A stretch of 6,762 nt of DNA from Saprospiraceae bacterium (GTDB lineage: Bacteria > Bacteroidota > Bacteroidia > Chitinophagales > Saprospiraceae). Position 1 is the first letter of the stretch; each line of letters begins with the position of its first letter. The DNA lies in the NCBI GenBank assembly GCA_014379665.1, contig JACMLK010000129.1, forward strand, positions 1 through 6,762. The letters are read 5' to 3'. The position numbers and the translations under genes are program-made. Under the pieces are notes generated by a model, which saw nothing but the letters and a program-made list of their open reading frames with translations, ran no database searches and had not been told where the DNA came from. Shown here in pieces: positions 1 to 6,619 of this stretch.

Positions 1-1
1 C

Positions 2-373
2 ATCAGTACTTTTTTAAAACAAAACAGTCATAAAAAATTAAGTAAATCTGCCTTGGAAACACTTGCAATCATTGCATATAAGCAACCCGTCACCAAGACA
101 GACATTGAATCTGTCAGGGGTGTTAATAGTGACTATTCTATTCAAAAACTCATGGAAAAAGATCTCGTGGAAATATCCGGCAGAAGTGATGGTCCGGGCA
201 GGCCATTATTTTATAGTACTTCACTGAAATTTACAGATTATTTTGGGTTAAAAGGTATAGAAGACCTGCCTCAAATCAAAGAACTGGTAACCGTTGAAAA
301 TCAAATTGGAGACCAAACATCTATAGAAGAAAAACAAAACGGGCATATTATCAGTTCTGAATTGGAAGAATAA
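2..373 (+). CDS. scpB: Segregation and condensation protein ScpB (5' truncated by window edge)
   Basis: ScpB is the winged-helix dimer subunit that, with the kleisin ScpA, binds SMC to form the bacterial condensin that compacts and segregates chromosomes. The frame is open from base 2. A TTG at 53 is an internal Leu codon, not the start, because the residues before it (LSKSA) belong to the conserved block running into LETLAIIAYKQPVT. Family hallmarks are LAIIAYKQP, the RGV block, DYSIQKLMEKDLVE, the GR-DGPGRP turn with a following Tyr, and the 'DYFGLKGIEDLP' segment. These form the second winged-helix domain. The first domain lies outside the window. The last 35 or so residues are acidic and Gln-rich and look like an unconserved tail. 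The gene ends at TAA 371-373, 30 bp before the DUF2480 gene on the same strand, so the two are probably co-transcribed. Identification is by recalled family motifs. Confidence 0.93.
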   Translation: MSTFLKQNSHKKLSKSALETLAIIAYKQPVTKTDIESVRGVNSDYSIQKLMEKDLVEISGRSDGPGRPLFYSTSLKFTDYFGLKGIEDLPQIKELVTVENQIGDQTSIEEKQNGHIISSELEE

Positions 374-403
374 TCATCTCTGGTCGATAAAATATAAGGT
401 CCG

Positions 404-931
404 ATGGAAAACACAATATTGGTAAATAAGGTCGCAGAAAGCGGAATCATCACCATAAATCTGGAGGAATTTTTTCCCAAACATGAATTTGCTGTTTTTG
501 ACATTAAAGAGTATCTTTATCTTGGATTGATTCTCAAAGAGAAAGAATTCAGAGAAGCACTTAAGAATTTATCATTAACCCTATTTAGTGATAAAATAGT
601 GCTTGTTATTTGTTCTGCAGATGCCATCATACCATTATGGGCTTATATGCTAATAAATAATTGTCTTACTGGTGTGGCCTATGATATTTATACCGGAACA
701 GAAGAAGAATATCTCAAAGTTCATTACAGGGAAGTTCTTCAAAGAACGGATTATAAACAATATCAGGACCAGAGGATCGTTATAAAAGGGTGTAGTAATA
801 AACCGGTTCCTTCATATGCATATGCTTATCTGACATCATTACTCAGACCATTTGCGCAAAGTATTATGTTCGGTGAACCCTGCAGCACAGTTCCAATTTT
901 TAAACGACCACGTACATTTCAATCGCATTAA
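404..931 (+). CDS. DUF2480 family protein
   Basis: This 175-residue protein matches what I remember of DUF2480, a family largely confined to Bacteroidota and without an established function. The match rests on four blocks: the N-terminal 'MENTILVNKVAESGIITINL', FDIKEYLYLGLILKEKEFRE (residues 32-51), CSADAIIPLWAYM (70-82) and the C-terminal pair KGCSNKPVP (128-136) and MFGEPCSTVPIFK (155-167). No signal peptide or membrane helix is evident, so it is probably cytosolic. Cysteines 70, 130 and 160 each sit in one of the most conserved-looking blocks, which could indicate a metal or redox site. That is inference only. The start is supported by AAGG at 398-401, a few bases before the ATG. It lies 30 bp after scpB and 21 bp before the transglycosylase gene. 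The last eight residues (RPRTFQSH) look like a loose tail. Confidence 0.9.
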   Translation: MENTILVNKVAESGIITINLEEFFPKHEFAVFDIKEYLYLGLILKEKEFREALKNLSLTLFSDKIVLVICSADAIIPLWAYMLINNCLTGVAYDIYTGTEEEYLKVHYREVLQRTDYKQYQDQRIVIKGCSNKPVPSYAYAYLTSLLRPFAQSIMFGEPCSTVPIFKRPRTFQSH

Positions 932-952
932 TCGTTCTTTAAATCCTTTAGT

Positions 953-1861
953 ATGAAATCTTATCGCAATTTACTTACAATATTTGGATTATTTTCAGGT
1001 ATCACATGTTGTCTGATTGTTTTTATTTCATTTTCAACAAAAGACCATTCACCTGCTGGTTTTTTTGATCTCAGGCAACAAATTATGGCTGTCAATATGG
1101 ATAAAGAATTTGACTTCGCAGGAGAAATCGTTCCGATAAACGAAGATACTAAAGAGCGATTGGACAGAGAATTGAGCATAAATGCATACTGGCAATCTAC
1201 CACATTGTTAAATTTAAAAATGGCTAACAAACATTTTCCTGTAGTGGAACGTATTTTAAAGGAGAATGGCATTCCGGATGACTTTAAATACCTGGCTATT
1301 GCAGAAAGTGGACTAAGGAATGTGACATCTTCAGCCAGCGCAAAAGGATTCTGGCAATTTATGAAACTTGCGGCCGGCGAGACCGGATTAGTCATAAATG
1401 AAGATGTAGACGAAAGACTCCATCTTGAAAAATCAACCAAAGCTGCCTGTGCTTATATCAATCAAATGTATAAAAGATTTGGTACCTGGACCAACGTAGC
1501 CGGAGCATACAATGTGGGCCCGACCTCATTTGCAAGAACGCTCGCTGAACAAAAGGAAAACAGTTATTATAATGTCAATATTAATGAAGAAACATCCAGA
1601 TATATTTTCAGGATTATAGCCATCAAAGAAATAGTTAAAAATCCTAATGACTTTGGGTATTATCTGGAAGATCATCATAAATACCAGCCCCAATCTAATC
1701 TTAAAGAGATCAAAATCACGAGTTCTATTGTGAGCCTTGCTGATTTTGCACACCAAAATGGCATGACGTACCGTATGCTCAAATATTACAATCCGTGGCT
1801 CATATCAGCCAAACTAACGGTTCCCCCGGGGAAAGAATACATTGTAAAAGTAGTTGGTTAA
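953..1861 (+). CDS. Membrane-anchored lytic transglycosylase (SLT/MltD-like) with LysM-like C-terminus
   Basis: This enzyme would cleave the MurNAc-GlcNAc bond of peptidoglycan non-hydrolytically, forming 1,6-anhydro ends. Residues 7-27 form one hydrophobic segment, acting as a signal anchor or signal peptide. The Cys pair at 19-20 does not fit a lipobox well, so I do not call it a lipoprotein. The SLT domain spans about residues 95-225. It shows AIAESGLRN with the expected catalytic Glu at 118, SASAKGFWQFM (127-137), the AYNVGP motif (185-190) and an ETSRYIFRI helix with Tyr217, in the order seen in MltD/Slt proteins. Residues about 258-300 (SLADFAHQNGMTYRMLKYYNPWL and a final VPPGKEYIVKV) resemble a degenerate LysM wall-binding module. 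No clear ribosome site precedes the ATG, which is common in this phylum. It is the last gene of the plus-strand cluster and faces the barrel gene tail to tail. Confidence 0.92.
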   Translation: MKSYRNLLTIFGLFSGITCCLIVFISFSTKDHSPAGFFDLRQQIMAVNMDKEFDFAGEIVPINEDTKERLDRELSINAYWQSTTLLNLKMANKHFPVVERILKENGIPDDFKYLAIAESGLRNVTSSASAKGFWQFMKLAAGETGLVINEDVDERLHLEKSTKAACAYINQMYKRFGTWTNVAGAYNVGPTSFARTLAEQKENSYYNVNINEETSRYIFRIIAIKEIVKNPNDFGYYLEDHHKYQPQSNLKEIKITSSIVSLADFAHQNGMTYRMLKYYNPWLISAKLTVPPGKEYIVKVVG

Positions 1862-1880
1862 ATAACGCTAAATCATGTAG

Positions 1881-1899
1881 AACTGGATCTCCATCAGTT
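1881..1899. other. Small hairpin in the convergent junction, possible weak terminator
   Basis: The 49-bp gap between two convergent genes holds AACTG-G-AT / AT-CAGTT, a 7-bp stem with one bulged G and a CTCC loop. It is nested inside an outer AATAAC (1861-1866) / GTTATT (1907-1912) pairing. Neither strand shows a T-tract directly after the stem, so it is not a textbook intrinsic terminator. Its position suggests it may help stop transcription from either side. Confidence 0.3.
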
Positions 1900-1910
1900 A
1901 AATAAAGTTA

Positions 1911-3389
1911 TTAGAATTTGAATCCAAGCGTAATGGCCATTCTTGTTTTATGACTATTAATATTTGCCAAAGGATCAAGTGAGGGATCCAGGACTACATA
2001 CGGATTGTAACCTTCAGCATATTTAGAAGACCTGAATCCTAAATCAATGAAAAAATCATCTTCTCTAAAGCCTATTCCAAATGATAGTTTATTGTTGAAA
2101 AAATCATCAGCGTTAAAAGCTGTCCGTTCCCAACTATAGCCTGCTCTGAGCCGAAGATTTTTGTGACCCAGCTCTGTTCCTAATCTGACATTGGTTGCAG
2201 AACCAAGTTTAGCAATTATATCCTTGTTAACTTCATTTGTGTAGGCTTGTTCTTCCGGATCAACACTGTAAGCAGCACCATTATACGATGCATTGGTATA
2301 ATCAACATATTCTACATCGACATTTACGAAACCTACTATATCGCCGGCCCTGAAAGTTTTCCCTAAACTACCCAGAGCCCTCCATGGACTGGAGATACGA
2401 TAGTCGAAAGTACCTTCTTCGGAGTCATAACTAAAGGTTTTAGGACTATCATCGACAAAAGAGTATACCATACTTGTACTGTAATCATCTGTAAAACGGT
2501 ACCATGAGGGAGAATGAATGGCACCGGCCAATCTGACAGATGGAATAATTTTATACGTAAAACCAGCTTTAAAATTGATGCCAACACCTGAAGTGTTCAG
2601 TCGTTCGGTATATTCCAAACTTTTGAAAAGAGCTATTTCATCATCAGGATCTGATTCAGAATATGTTTTTAATTCTTCAAATGAAGAAAATGGTATCCCA
2701 ATGGCAAAGCCCATGTTCATTCTATGTTTGTATTCTCCTGCCCATCCTAAAGTTAGTTCATTTATTCCACCACTTTGACTGATTTCCTGATTTTTTTTAA
2801 CATTAAGATCCGGTTCCTGAAAGTCTGTCTCATAAAAGTTATCATTATCAAAATCAAAAATAGCACCGGTATTGTAAGCCGGGTAAGCTATAAATTCATC
2901 CAGATCATCAGGAGAAATTCCATTTGCCTGCTCAGCAAAATAAGTGGTAATGGAGCCTTTAGTGTTACCTGTTAAAGATATATTTCTTTGAAGATCAGCT
3001 ATTCTTGAATACCCGATGGCAAAGTTTGAACTTGTCCAGTTTGATCCGGGATTTCTGGCAAACACAAATCCAATATTATCGAGTCCGAAGTTTGTTTTTT
3101 TGGCAACATTATTATTAGATGCTTCTGCGTCAAAAAAAGCGGAAGATTTATTGGTTCTTAATGAGGGAGTTAAAGTAAATTCCGAGACCCTGTAATCAGC
3201 AATTCCTGCAGGATTTATATTTATTACAGAAAAATCTCCTCCCATCGCTCCAAATGAACTACCTACCCCAAGGGTCCTTGCTGTCCCAACAGGATCAAAA
3301 GTCGACCACCTGACTACATCCGTAATGTTTTGACCAAATGACTGACCCATTGACAATAATAAAACTATGAATAAGCTGATATTTTTCAT
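1911..3389 (-). CDS. OmpP1/FadL/TodX-family outer membrane beta-barrel protein
   Basis: This 492-residue exported protein resembles the FadL-like barrels that bring hydrophobic compounds across the outer membrane. In Bacteroidota these are often annotated as OmpP1/FadL transporters or 'hemin receptors', and the true substrate here is unknown. Residues 1-19 form a signal peptide (KN, hydrophobic LFIVLLL, then SFG|QN). The N-terminal signature TARTLGVGSSFGAMGGDFSV (36-55) and NPAG (59-62) form the conserved FadL-type plug/hatch start, followed by alternating strand segments such as SEFTLTPSL. The protein ends in a strand with terminal Phe (MAITLGFKF), the usual outer-membrane barrel ending. The ATG has no purine-rich ribosome site, and an out-of-frame ATG lies 7 nt upstream. 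An intrinsic terminator for the preceding gene ends about 20 nt before the start, so expression depends on readthrough or on a promoter I could not locate. Confidence 0.88.
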   Translation of the reverse strand: MKNISLFIVLLLSMGQSFGQNITDVVRWSTFDPVGTARTLGVGSSFGAMGGDFSVININPAGIADYRVSEFTLTPSLRTNKSSAFFDAEASNNNVAKKTNFGLDNIGFVFARNPGSNWTSSNFAIGYSRIADLQRNISLTGNTKGSITTYFAEQANGISPDDLDEFIAYPAYNTGAIFDFDNDNFYETDFQEPDLNVKKNQEISQSGGINELTLGWAGEYKHRMNMGFAIGIPFSSFEELKTYSESDPDDEIALFKSLEYTERLNTSGVGINFKAGFTYKIIPSVRLAGAIHSPSWYRFTDDYSTSMVYSFVDDSPKTFSYDSEEGTFDYRISSPWRALGSLGKTFRAGDIVGFVNVDVEYVDYTNASYNGAAYSVDPEEQAYTNEVNKDIIAKLGSATNVRLGTELGHKNLRLRAGYSWERTAFNADDFFNNKLSFGIGFREDDFFIDLGFRSSKYAEGYNPYVVLDPSLDPLANINSHKTRMAITLGFKF

Positions 3390-3409
3390 TTCTCATAAAA
3401 ATTTTGGTT

Positions 3410-3450
3410 AAAAAACAGGGCCGAATAATAACATTATTATCACGGCCCGG
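3410..3450 (-). terminator. Rho-independent terminator after the low-complexity protein gene
   Basis: Read on the minus strand, the stem GGGCCG / CGGCCC (3448-3443 with 3423-3418) is extended past a small internal loop by ATAATA / TATTAT (3440-3435 with 3430-3425) around a four-base loop. It is followed by TG and six T (3415-3410). GC-rich base, compact loop and T-tract fit an intrinsic terminator for the gene ending at 3487. Confidence 0.8.
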
Positions 3451-3486
3451 TATATGACTTCTGTTTTAAACTACAGAATATTTTTT

Positions 3487-4836
3487 TTAATTTCCTCCTC
3501 CTTTTCTTGAGCTGCCACCGGATCTTGATGATCCGGATGAGTTTCCTGAACTACCTGATGAAGAAGATCTGCTTTGACTTGAACTGCTTCCGACACTACT
3601 TCTGTTTGAGTTACCGGAATCCTGTGAACTTCTGTTATATGACCCGGAGTCATTGTTTCTTCCGGAAGAAGAATTATTATAATTTCTGTCATTGTCAGAA
3701 GAAGATCCCGATCTGTCTCTTTTAGTATTTTGTCGGGTCTCTGTACCGGAGTTTCTTTTTGGAGACTCGGTAGGCTGAGTTCGTCTTTCTGATGGGTCAT
3801 TTCTGTCAGTATTTACTTTTGGATTTTCAATCCTTCTGCTACTTCTGTCACCTTCATTTTGCGGTGTGGTACCACCACTATTATTATTCCTTTCAGGTTT
3901 GTTATAAATTCTTGATCTGGATTCTTTTCTGGTATCCGAAGCAGAAGGATCGTTAGAGTTGTTTTCATTTTTAATGTCACCTCTTAAAGTTCTGCCCGAG
4001 TCAGGTCTTTTTGTTCTTGTAGTCACATTATTAGACGTTCCTTCTGAACTTAGTCCCTGTCTGTCTTTACCGCCACTCATACCACCACCACCAACATCTC
4101 TTCTGGGTGATGCAATTCTTCCTTTAGTGGAAGATGATAGAGAGCCTCCCTTTCGGCTACCATAAATTTTATTTGAGCCGGTATCATACCCGCCATTCCA
4201 ATTGTTCCAACCATTATTCCAGCCGGAATTGTTGTTACCGTAATACACATTTCCGTAATAGTAATTATTCCCCCAACCATTATTGGAACAGTTTCCCCAG
4301 GAATTCCATCCGTTATTCCAACCGTTATTACCCCATCCATTATTCCAACCGTTGTACCCCCATCCATTATTCCAACCGTTGTACCCCCATCCGTTATTCC
4401 AGCTATTATATCCATAACCGTTATTCCATCTGTTCCATCTGTTCCAGGGCGATCCGATATAGACATTCACGGAATTGTTATTGTAATATGGGTCATTATA
4501 GTAATCATAATCATCATACCACCAATTGTCAAAATTTGAGTAATACTGATTCACGCCAGGACTCTGAAATCTTCTGATTCTGGTGGCGTATGAATATTCA
4601 TCATAATTTTCATATTCATCATTGTCATATTGGGCGTTGTCTTCATAATACTCATCATCACTGGCAGGAGTGTATTCTCCATTGACAGTTTCGTTTGAAC
4701 CTGAAACACTCGTATTTCTGACAAGTGATTCGTCTTTACGATAATCATAATACAAATCATCAAATTGTGCCTGAAGTCCAACCAATGGCATCATAAATGT
4801 GGTTAGAAGTGACCAGATAATTAAGCGGGATTTCAT
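3487..4836 (-). CDS. Secreted low-complexity protein, Asn/Gly/Trp/Tyr-rich then Ser/Arg-rich; function unknown
   Basis: The 449-residue product has no enzymatic domain that I recognise. Residues 1-23 are a clear signal peptide, with predicted cleavage LQA|QFDD. Residues 25-85 are acidic and Tyr-rich. A less repetitive module follows at about 84-128 (ATRIRRFQSPGVNQYY, a WWYDDYDYYNDPYY stretch, then VNVYIGSPWN). It resembles a module I recall in Bacteroidota proteins that databases label oddly as 'vitellogenin II precursor' or 'prolyl-tRNA synthetase', the latter probably by proximity to proS. Residues about 131-215 are repeats of G-Y/N-N-G-W-N-N-G-W, with a single Cys at 183. From about 227 to the end the chain is Ser/Arg/Asn/Gly/Asp-rich and probably disordered. 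It is likely periplasmic or surface-located. It is transcribed divergently from proS and followed by its own terminator. The ATG is fixed by the signal peptide. Confidence 0.82.
   Translation of the reverse strand: MKSRLIIWSLLTTFMMPLVGLQAQFDDLYYDYRKDESLVRNTSVSGSNETVNGEYTPASDDEYYEDNAQYDNDEYENYDEYSYATRIRRFQSPGVNQYYSNFDNWWYDDYDYYNDPYYNNNSVNVYIGSPWNRWNRWNNGYGYNSWNNGWGYNGWNNGWGYNGWNNGWGNNGWNNGWNSWGNCSNNGWGNNYYYGNVYYGNNNSGWNNGWNNWNGGYDTGSNKIYGSRKGGSLSSSTKGRIASPRRDVGGGGMSGGKDRQGLSSEGTSNNVTTRTKRPDSGRTLRGDIKNENNSNDPSASDTRKESRSRIYNKPERNNNSGGTTPQNEGDRSSRRIENPKVNTDRNDPSERRTQPTESPKRNSGTETRQNTKRDRSGSSSDNDRNYNNSSSGRNNDSGSYNRSSQDSGNSNRSSVGSSSSQSRSSSSGSSGNSSGSSRSGGSSRKGGGN
4306..4413 (-). repeat. Four 27-bp tandem repeats encoding a nine-residue Gly/Asn/Trp unit
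   Basis: Units begin at 4306, 4333, 4360 and 4387, each starting CCATCC on the plus strand. The two central units (4333-4359 and 4360-4386) are identical, while the outer two differ at a few positions. Each unit encodes nine residues of the type GYNGWNNGW, so gain or loss of a unit keeps the frame. Degenerate copies continue on both sides. Confidence 0.88.
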
Positions 4837-4908
4837 GATATTAATTTTAATTTTTTTTATTTTGATCGCAATAAATATGTCTTTCTTATTATTTCGAGTG
4901 CAATTTAT

Positions 4909-4917
4909 TACTTTTGC
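4909..4917 (+). promoter_or_regulatory. Bacteroidota-type -7 promoter element (TACTTTTGC)
   Basis: TACTTTTG is a full match to the TAnnTTTG -7 consensus used by the Bacteroidota primary sigma factor, and the following C also matches the commonly seen extension. The -33 TTG is weak: only TTA at 4886-4888 lies at a suitable 20-nt spacing. Transcription would begin near 4921-4923, giving proS an untranslated leader of about 200 nt. If that is correct, the inverted repeat at 4928-5069 lies at the 5' end of the RNA. A promoter nearer proS cannot be excluded. Confidence 0.5.
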
Positions 4918-4927
4918 ACCAATTTAA

Positions 4928-5069
4928 TTGTTAAATTTCAATTAATGTTGTCCATTCGTAATGTTAAAAATTCTTTCATATTGATCAGATAATACTTTAT
5001 TGTAAAAGATATGACGGCATTCGCCAAAGGAAAGTTTAATTATATGGACAATTAATTAAATTTTAACAA
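4928..5069 (+). other. Long imperfect inverted repeat, candidate structured proS leader or small RNA
   Basis: The arm 4928-4955 can pair with 5044-5069. TTGTTAAATTT pairs with AAATTTTAACAA (one bulged base), AATTAAT (4940-4946) with ATTAATT (5051-5057), and TGTCCAT (4949-4955) with ATGGACA (5044-5050). This gives about 25 pairs with bulges at C4939 and G4947-T4948. Inside, TTAAA/TTTAA plus CTTTC/GAAAG (4964-4977 with 5030-5039) could extend the rod. Alternatively, TCATAT (4976-4981) could pair with ATATGA (5009-5014). The region is AT-rich, so some pairing arises by chance. The mixed-sequence ends (TTGTT/AACAA and TGTCCAT/ATGGACA) make the outer helix more credible. I recognise no known riboswitch or T-box motif. 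Confidence 0.45.
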
Positions 5070-5088
5070 GTGCTCTGTTGAGAGCACT
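5069..5088 (+). promoter_or_regulatory. Perfect 8-bp hairpin or operator in the proS upstream region
   Basis: AGTGCTCT (5069-5076) and AGAGCACT (5081-5088) are exact reverse complements separated by GTTG. It directly follows the long inverted repeat and ends 33 nt before the proS ATG. No T-tract follows, so it is not a terminator. It could be a leader stem-loop or a dyad-symmetric protein-binding site. Confidence 0.6.
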
Positions 5089-5121
5089 AAACAATCTGAA
5101 GTTTAAAACACAGGGAAGGAA

Positions 5122-6591
5122 ATGGCAAAGGAGATCACGGGAAGAGAAGAGAATTATTCTCAATGGTATAATGACATAGTTAAAAAAGCAGGATTGGCAG
5201 ACAATTCAGCAGTGAGGGGATGTATGGTAATAAAACCTTACGGGTATGCTATTTGGGAGAAAATAAGGGACCAACTTGACATAATGTTTAAAGAAACAGG
5301 ACATGTTAATGCCTATTTCCCATTGTTTGTTCCCAAAAGCTTATTTGAAGCCGAAGAAAAAAATGCAGAAGGGTTTGCTAAAGAATGTGCTATTGTAACT
5401 CACTACAGATTAAAAGCAGATCCGGATAATAAAGGTAAGTTAATAGTCGATCCCGAGGCCAAACTTGAAGAAGAGCTCGTAGTCAGACCTACAAGCGAAG
5501 CTATTATATGGAATACGTACAGAGACTGGATCCAATCCTACAGGGATCTGCCTATCTTAATTAATCAGTGGGCAAACGTGGTGAGATGGGAAATGCGCAC
5601 AAGGCCTTTTCTGCGTACTGCGGAGTTTTTGTGGCAGGAAGGTCATACAGCACATGCCACATCACAGGAAGCTATCACTGAAGCAAAACAAATGCATGAA
5701 ATCTATGCAGAGTTTGCAGAAAAATTTATGGCGATGCCCGTTATAAAAGGTTATAAAACGGAGAATGAAAGATTCGCCGGAGCCGACGAGTCATTTACGA
5801 TTGAAGCTTTAATGCAGGATGGTAAAGCACTCCAGGCGGGCACTTCCCATTTTTTAGGACAAAATTTTGCAAAAGCGTTTAATGTAACCTTTAGCAATGA
5901 AAAAAATGAGAAAGATTATGTTTGGGCTACCTCCTGGGGAGTTTCTACCCGTCTTATTGGCGGATTGATTATGACGCATTCTGATGATGAAGGATTAGTG
6001 TTGCCGCCCAAACTGGCCCCGATACAGGTGGTTATTATACCTATTCCGAAACCAGAGCCTGAATTGATTGAGAAAGCGAATCAAATAAGCAAAGGACTGC
6101 AAGCTTTGGGAATAAGTGTCAAGACAGATATTGATGATACCAAACGACCGGGATTCAAGTTTGCGGAATATGAACTTAAAGGCATTCCGGTCAGACTGGG
6201 TTTAGGGAAAAGAGATATGGACAACAATACTATAGAAGTAGCGCGAAGGGATACAAAAGAAAAAATGATTGTCTCTTTAGATCAGGTGGTGCCTTATGTT
6301 AAGAATCTTTTGGATGAAATACAGGAAAACCTTTTTAACAGGGCTAAAGAATATAGAGATAATCATTTCACCAAAGTAGATTCATTTCAGGAATTTAAAG
6401 ATGTTTTAAAAACCAAAGGCGGGTTTTTGTCCTGTCATTGGGACGGCACATCAGAGACAGAAGATAAAATTAAAGAAGAAACAAAAGCCACTATAAGGTG
6501 CATTCCTTTGGATGCAATACATGAAAAAGGAGTGTGTGTCTATTCCGGCAAACCTTCTGAAAGAAGAGTAATTTTTGCAAAAGCATATTAA
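5122..6591 (+). CDS. proS: Prolyl-tRNA synthetase, archaeal/eukaryotic-type (ProS type 3)
   Basis: This enzyme charges tRNA-Pro with proline in the cytosol. The 489 residues fit the short class II form that lacks the inserted editing domain. The N-terminal signature [19 protein letters not shown] lies at 28-46. TSE (124-126) is the proline/ATP-binding TxE element. Motif 2 is [20 protein letters not shown] (155-174). [14 protein letters not shown] (240-253) is conserved in this type. Motif 3 is [14 protein letters not shown] (273-286) with Arg277. The anticodon-binding domain follows at about 300-400, and the C-terminal domain ends in the typical terminal Tyr (FAKAY). In that last domain only Cys438 and Cys472 remain of the two Cys pairs that bind zinc in some relatives, with Thr443 and Ser475 at the partner positions. 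AGGGAAGGA at 5112-5120 supports this ATG. The gene is divergent from the low-complexity protein gene and is followed 28 bp later by the DUF3127 gene. Confidence 0.97.
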   Translation: MAKEITGREENYSQWYNDIVKKAGLADNSAVRGCMVIKPYGYAIWEKIRDQLDIMFKETGHVNAYFPLFVPKSLFEAEEKNAEGFAKECAIVTHYRLKADPDNKGKLIVDPEAKLEEELVVRPTSEAIIWNTYRDWIQSYRDLPILINQWANVVRWEMRTRPFLRTAEFLWQEGHTAHATSQEAITEAKQMHEIYAEFAEKFMAMPVIKGYKTENERFAGADESFTIEALMQDGKALQAGTSHFLGQNFAKAFNVTFSNEKNEKDYVWATSWGVSTRLIGGLIMTHSDDEGLVLPPKLAPIQVVIIPIPKPEPELIEKANQISKGLQALGISVKTDIDDTKRPGFKFAEYELKGIPVRLGLGKRDMDNNTIEVARRDTKEKMIVSLDQVVPYVKNLLDEIQENLFNRAKEYRDNHFTKVDSFQEFKDVLKTKGGFLSCHWDGTSETEDKIKEETKATIRCIPLDAIHEKGVCVYSGKPSERRVIFAKAY

Positions 6592-6619
6592 ACGATTCAC
6601 TTCATAAATAAAAGAGAAA

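Noticed and set aside
961..1440. A 159-codon minus-strand frame opposite the transglycosylase gene.
   Set aside because: The sense strand encodes a clear SLT domain with all expected motifs. The antisense product has no recognisable family features.
3459..3488. TTCTGT / ACAGAA hairpin followed by eight T on the plus strand, like a plus-strand terminator.
   Set aside because: No plus-strand gene ends nearby. The stem is only six AT-rich pairs with an 8-nt loop, and the T-tract is partly the stop-codon end of the minus-strand gene.
3471..4577. Several long open frames overlapping the low-complexity gene on both strands, including a 147-codon plus-strand frame (4134-4577) rich in Tyr/Asn/Arg/Ser and a 129-codon minus-strand frame (4077-4466).
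   Set aside because: They are explained by the 27-bp repeats and the biased codon content of the real gene. None has a signal peptide, a recognisable motif or a ribosome site.
4868..4903. Possible minus-strand promoter for the low-complexity gene (TATTTATTG with a TTG about 23 nt upstream).
   Set aside because: It has two mismatches to TAnnTTTG and over-long spacing in a very AT-rich stretch. The gene must have a promoter in this region, but I cannot place it.
5015..5030. GGC-ATTC-GCC mini-hairpin within the proS upstream region, considered as a riboswitch or T-box piece.
   Set aside because: It is only three pairs. I see no T-box sequence or other known riboswitch core, and T-boxes are not expected in this phylum.
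4993..5064. Alternative proS promoter elements (TACTTTAT at 4993 and TAAATTTT at 5057).
   Set aside because: Each misses the final bases of the consensus and lacks a TTG at suitable spacing. The element at 4909 is a better match.
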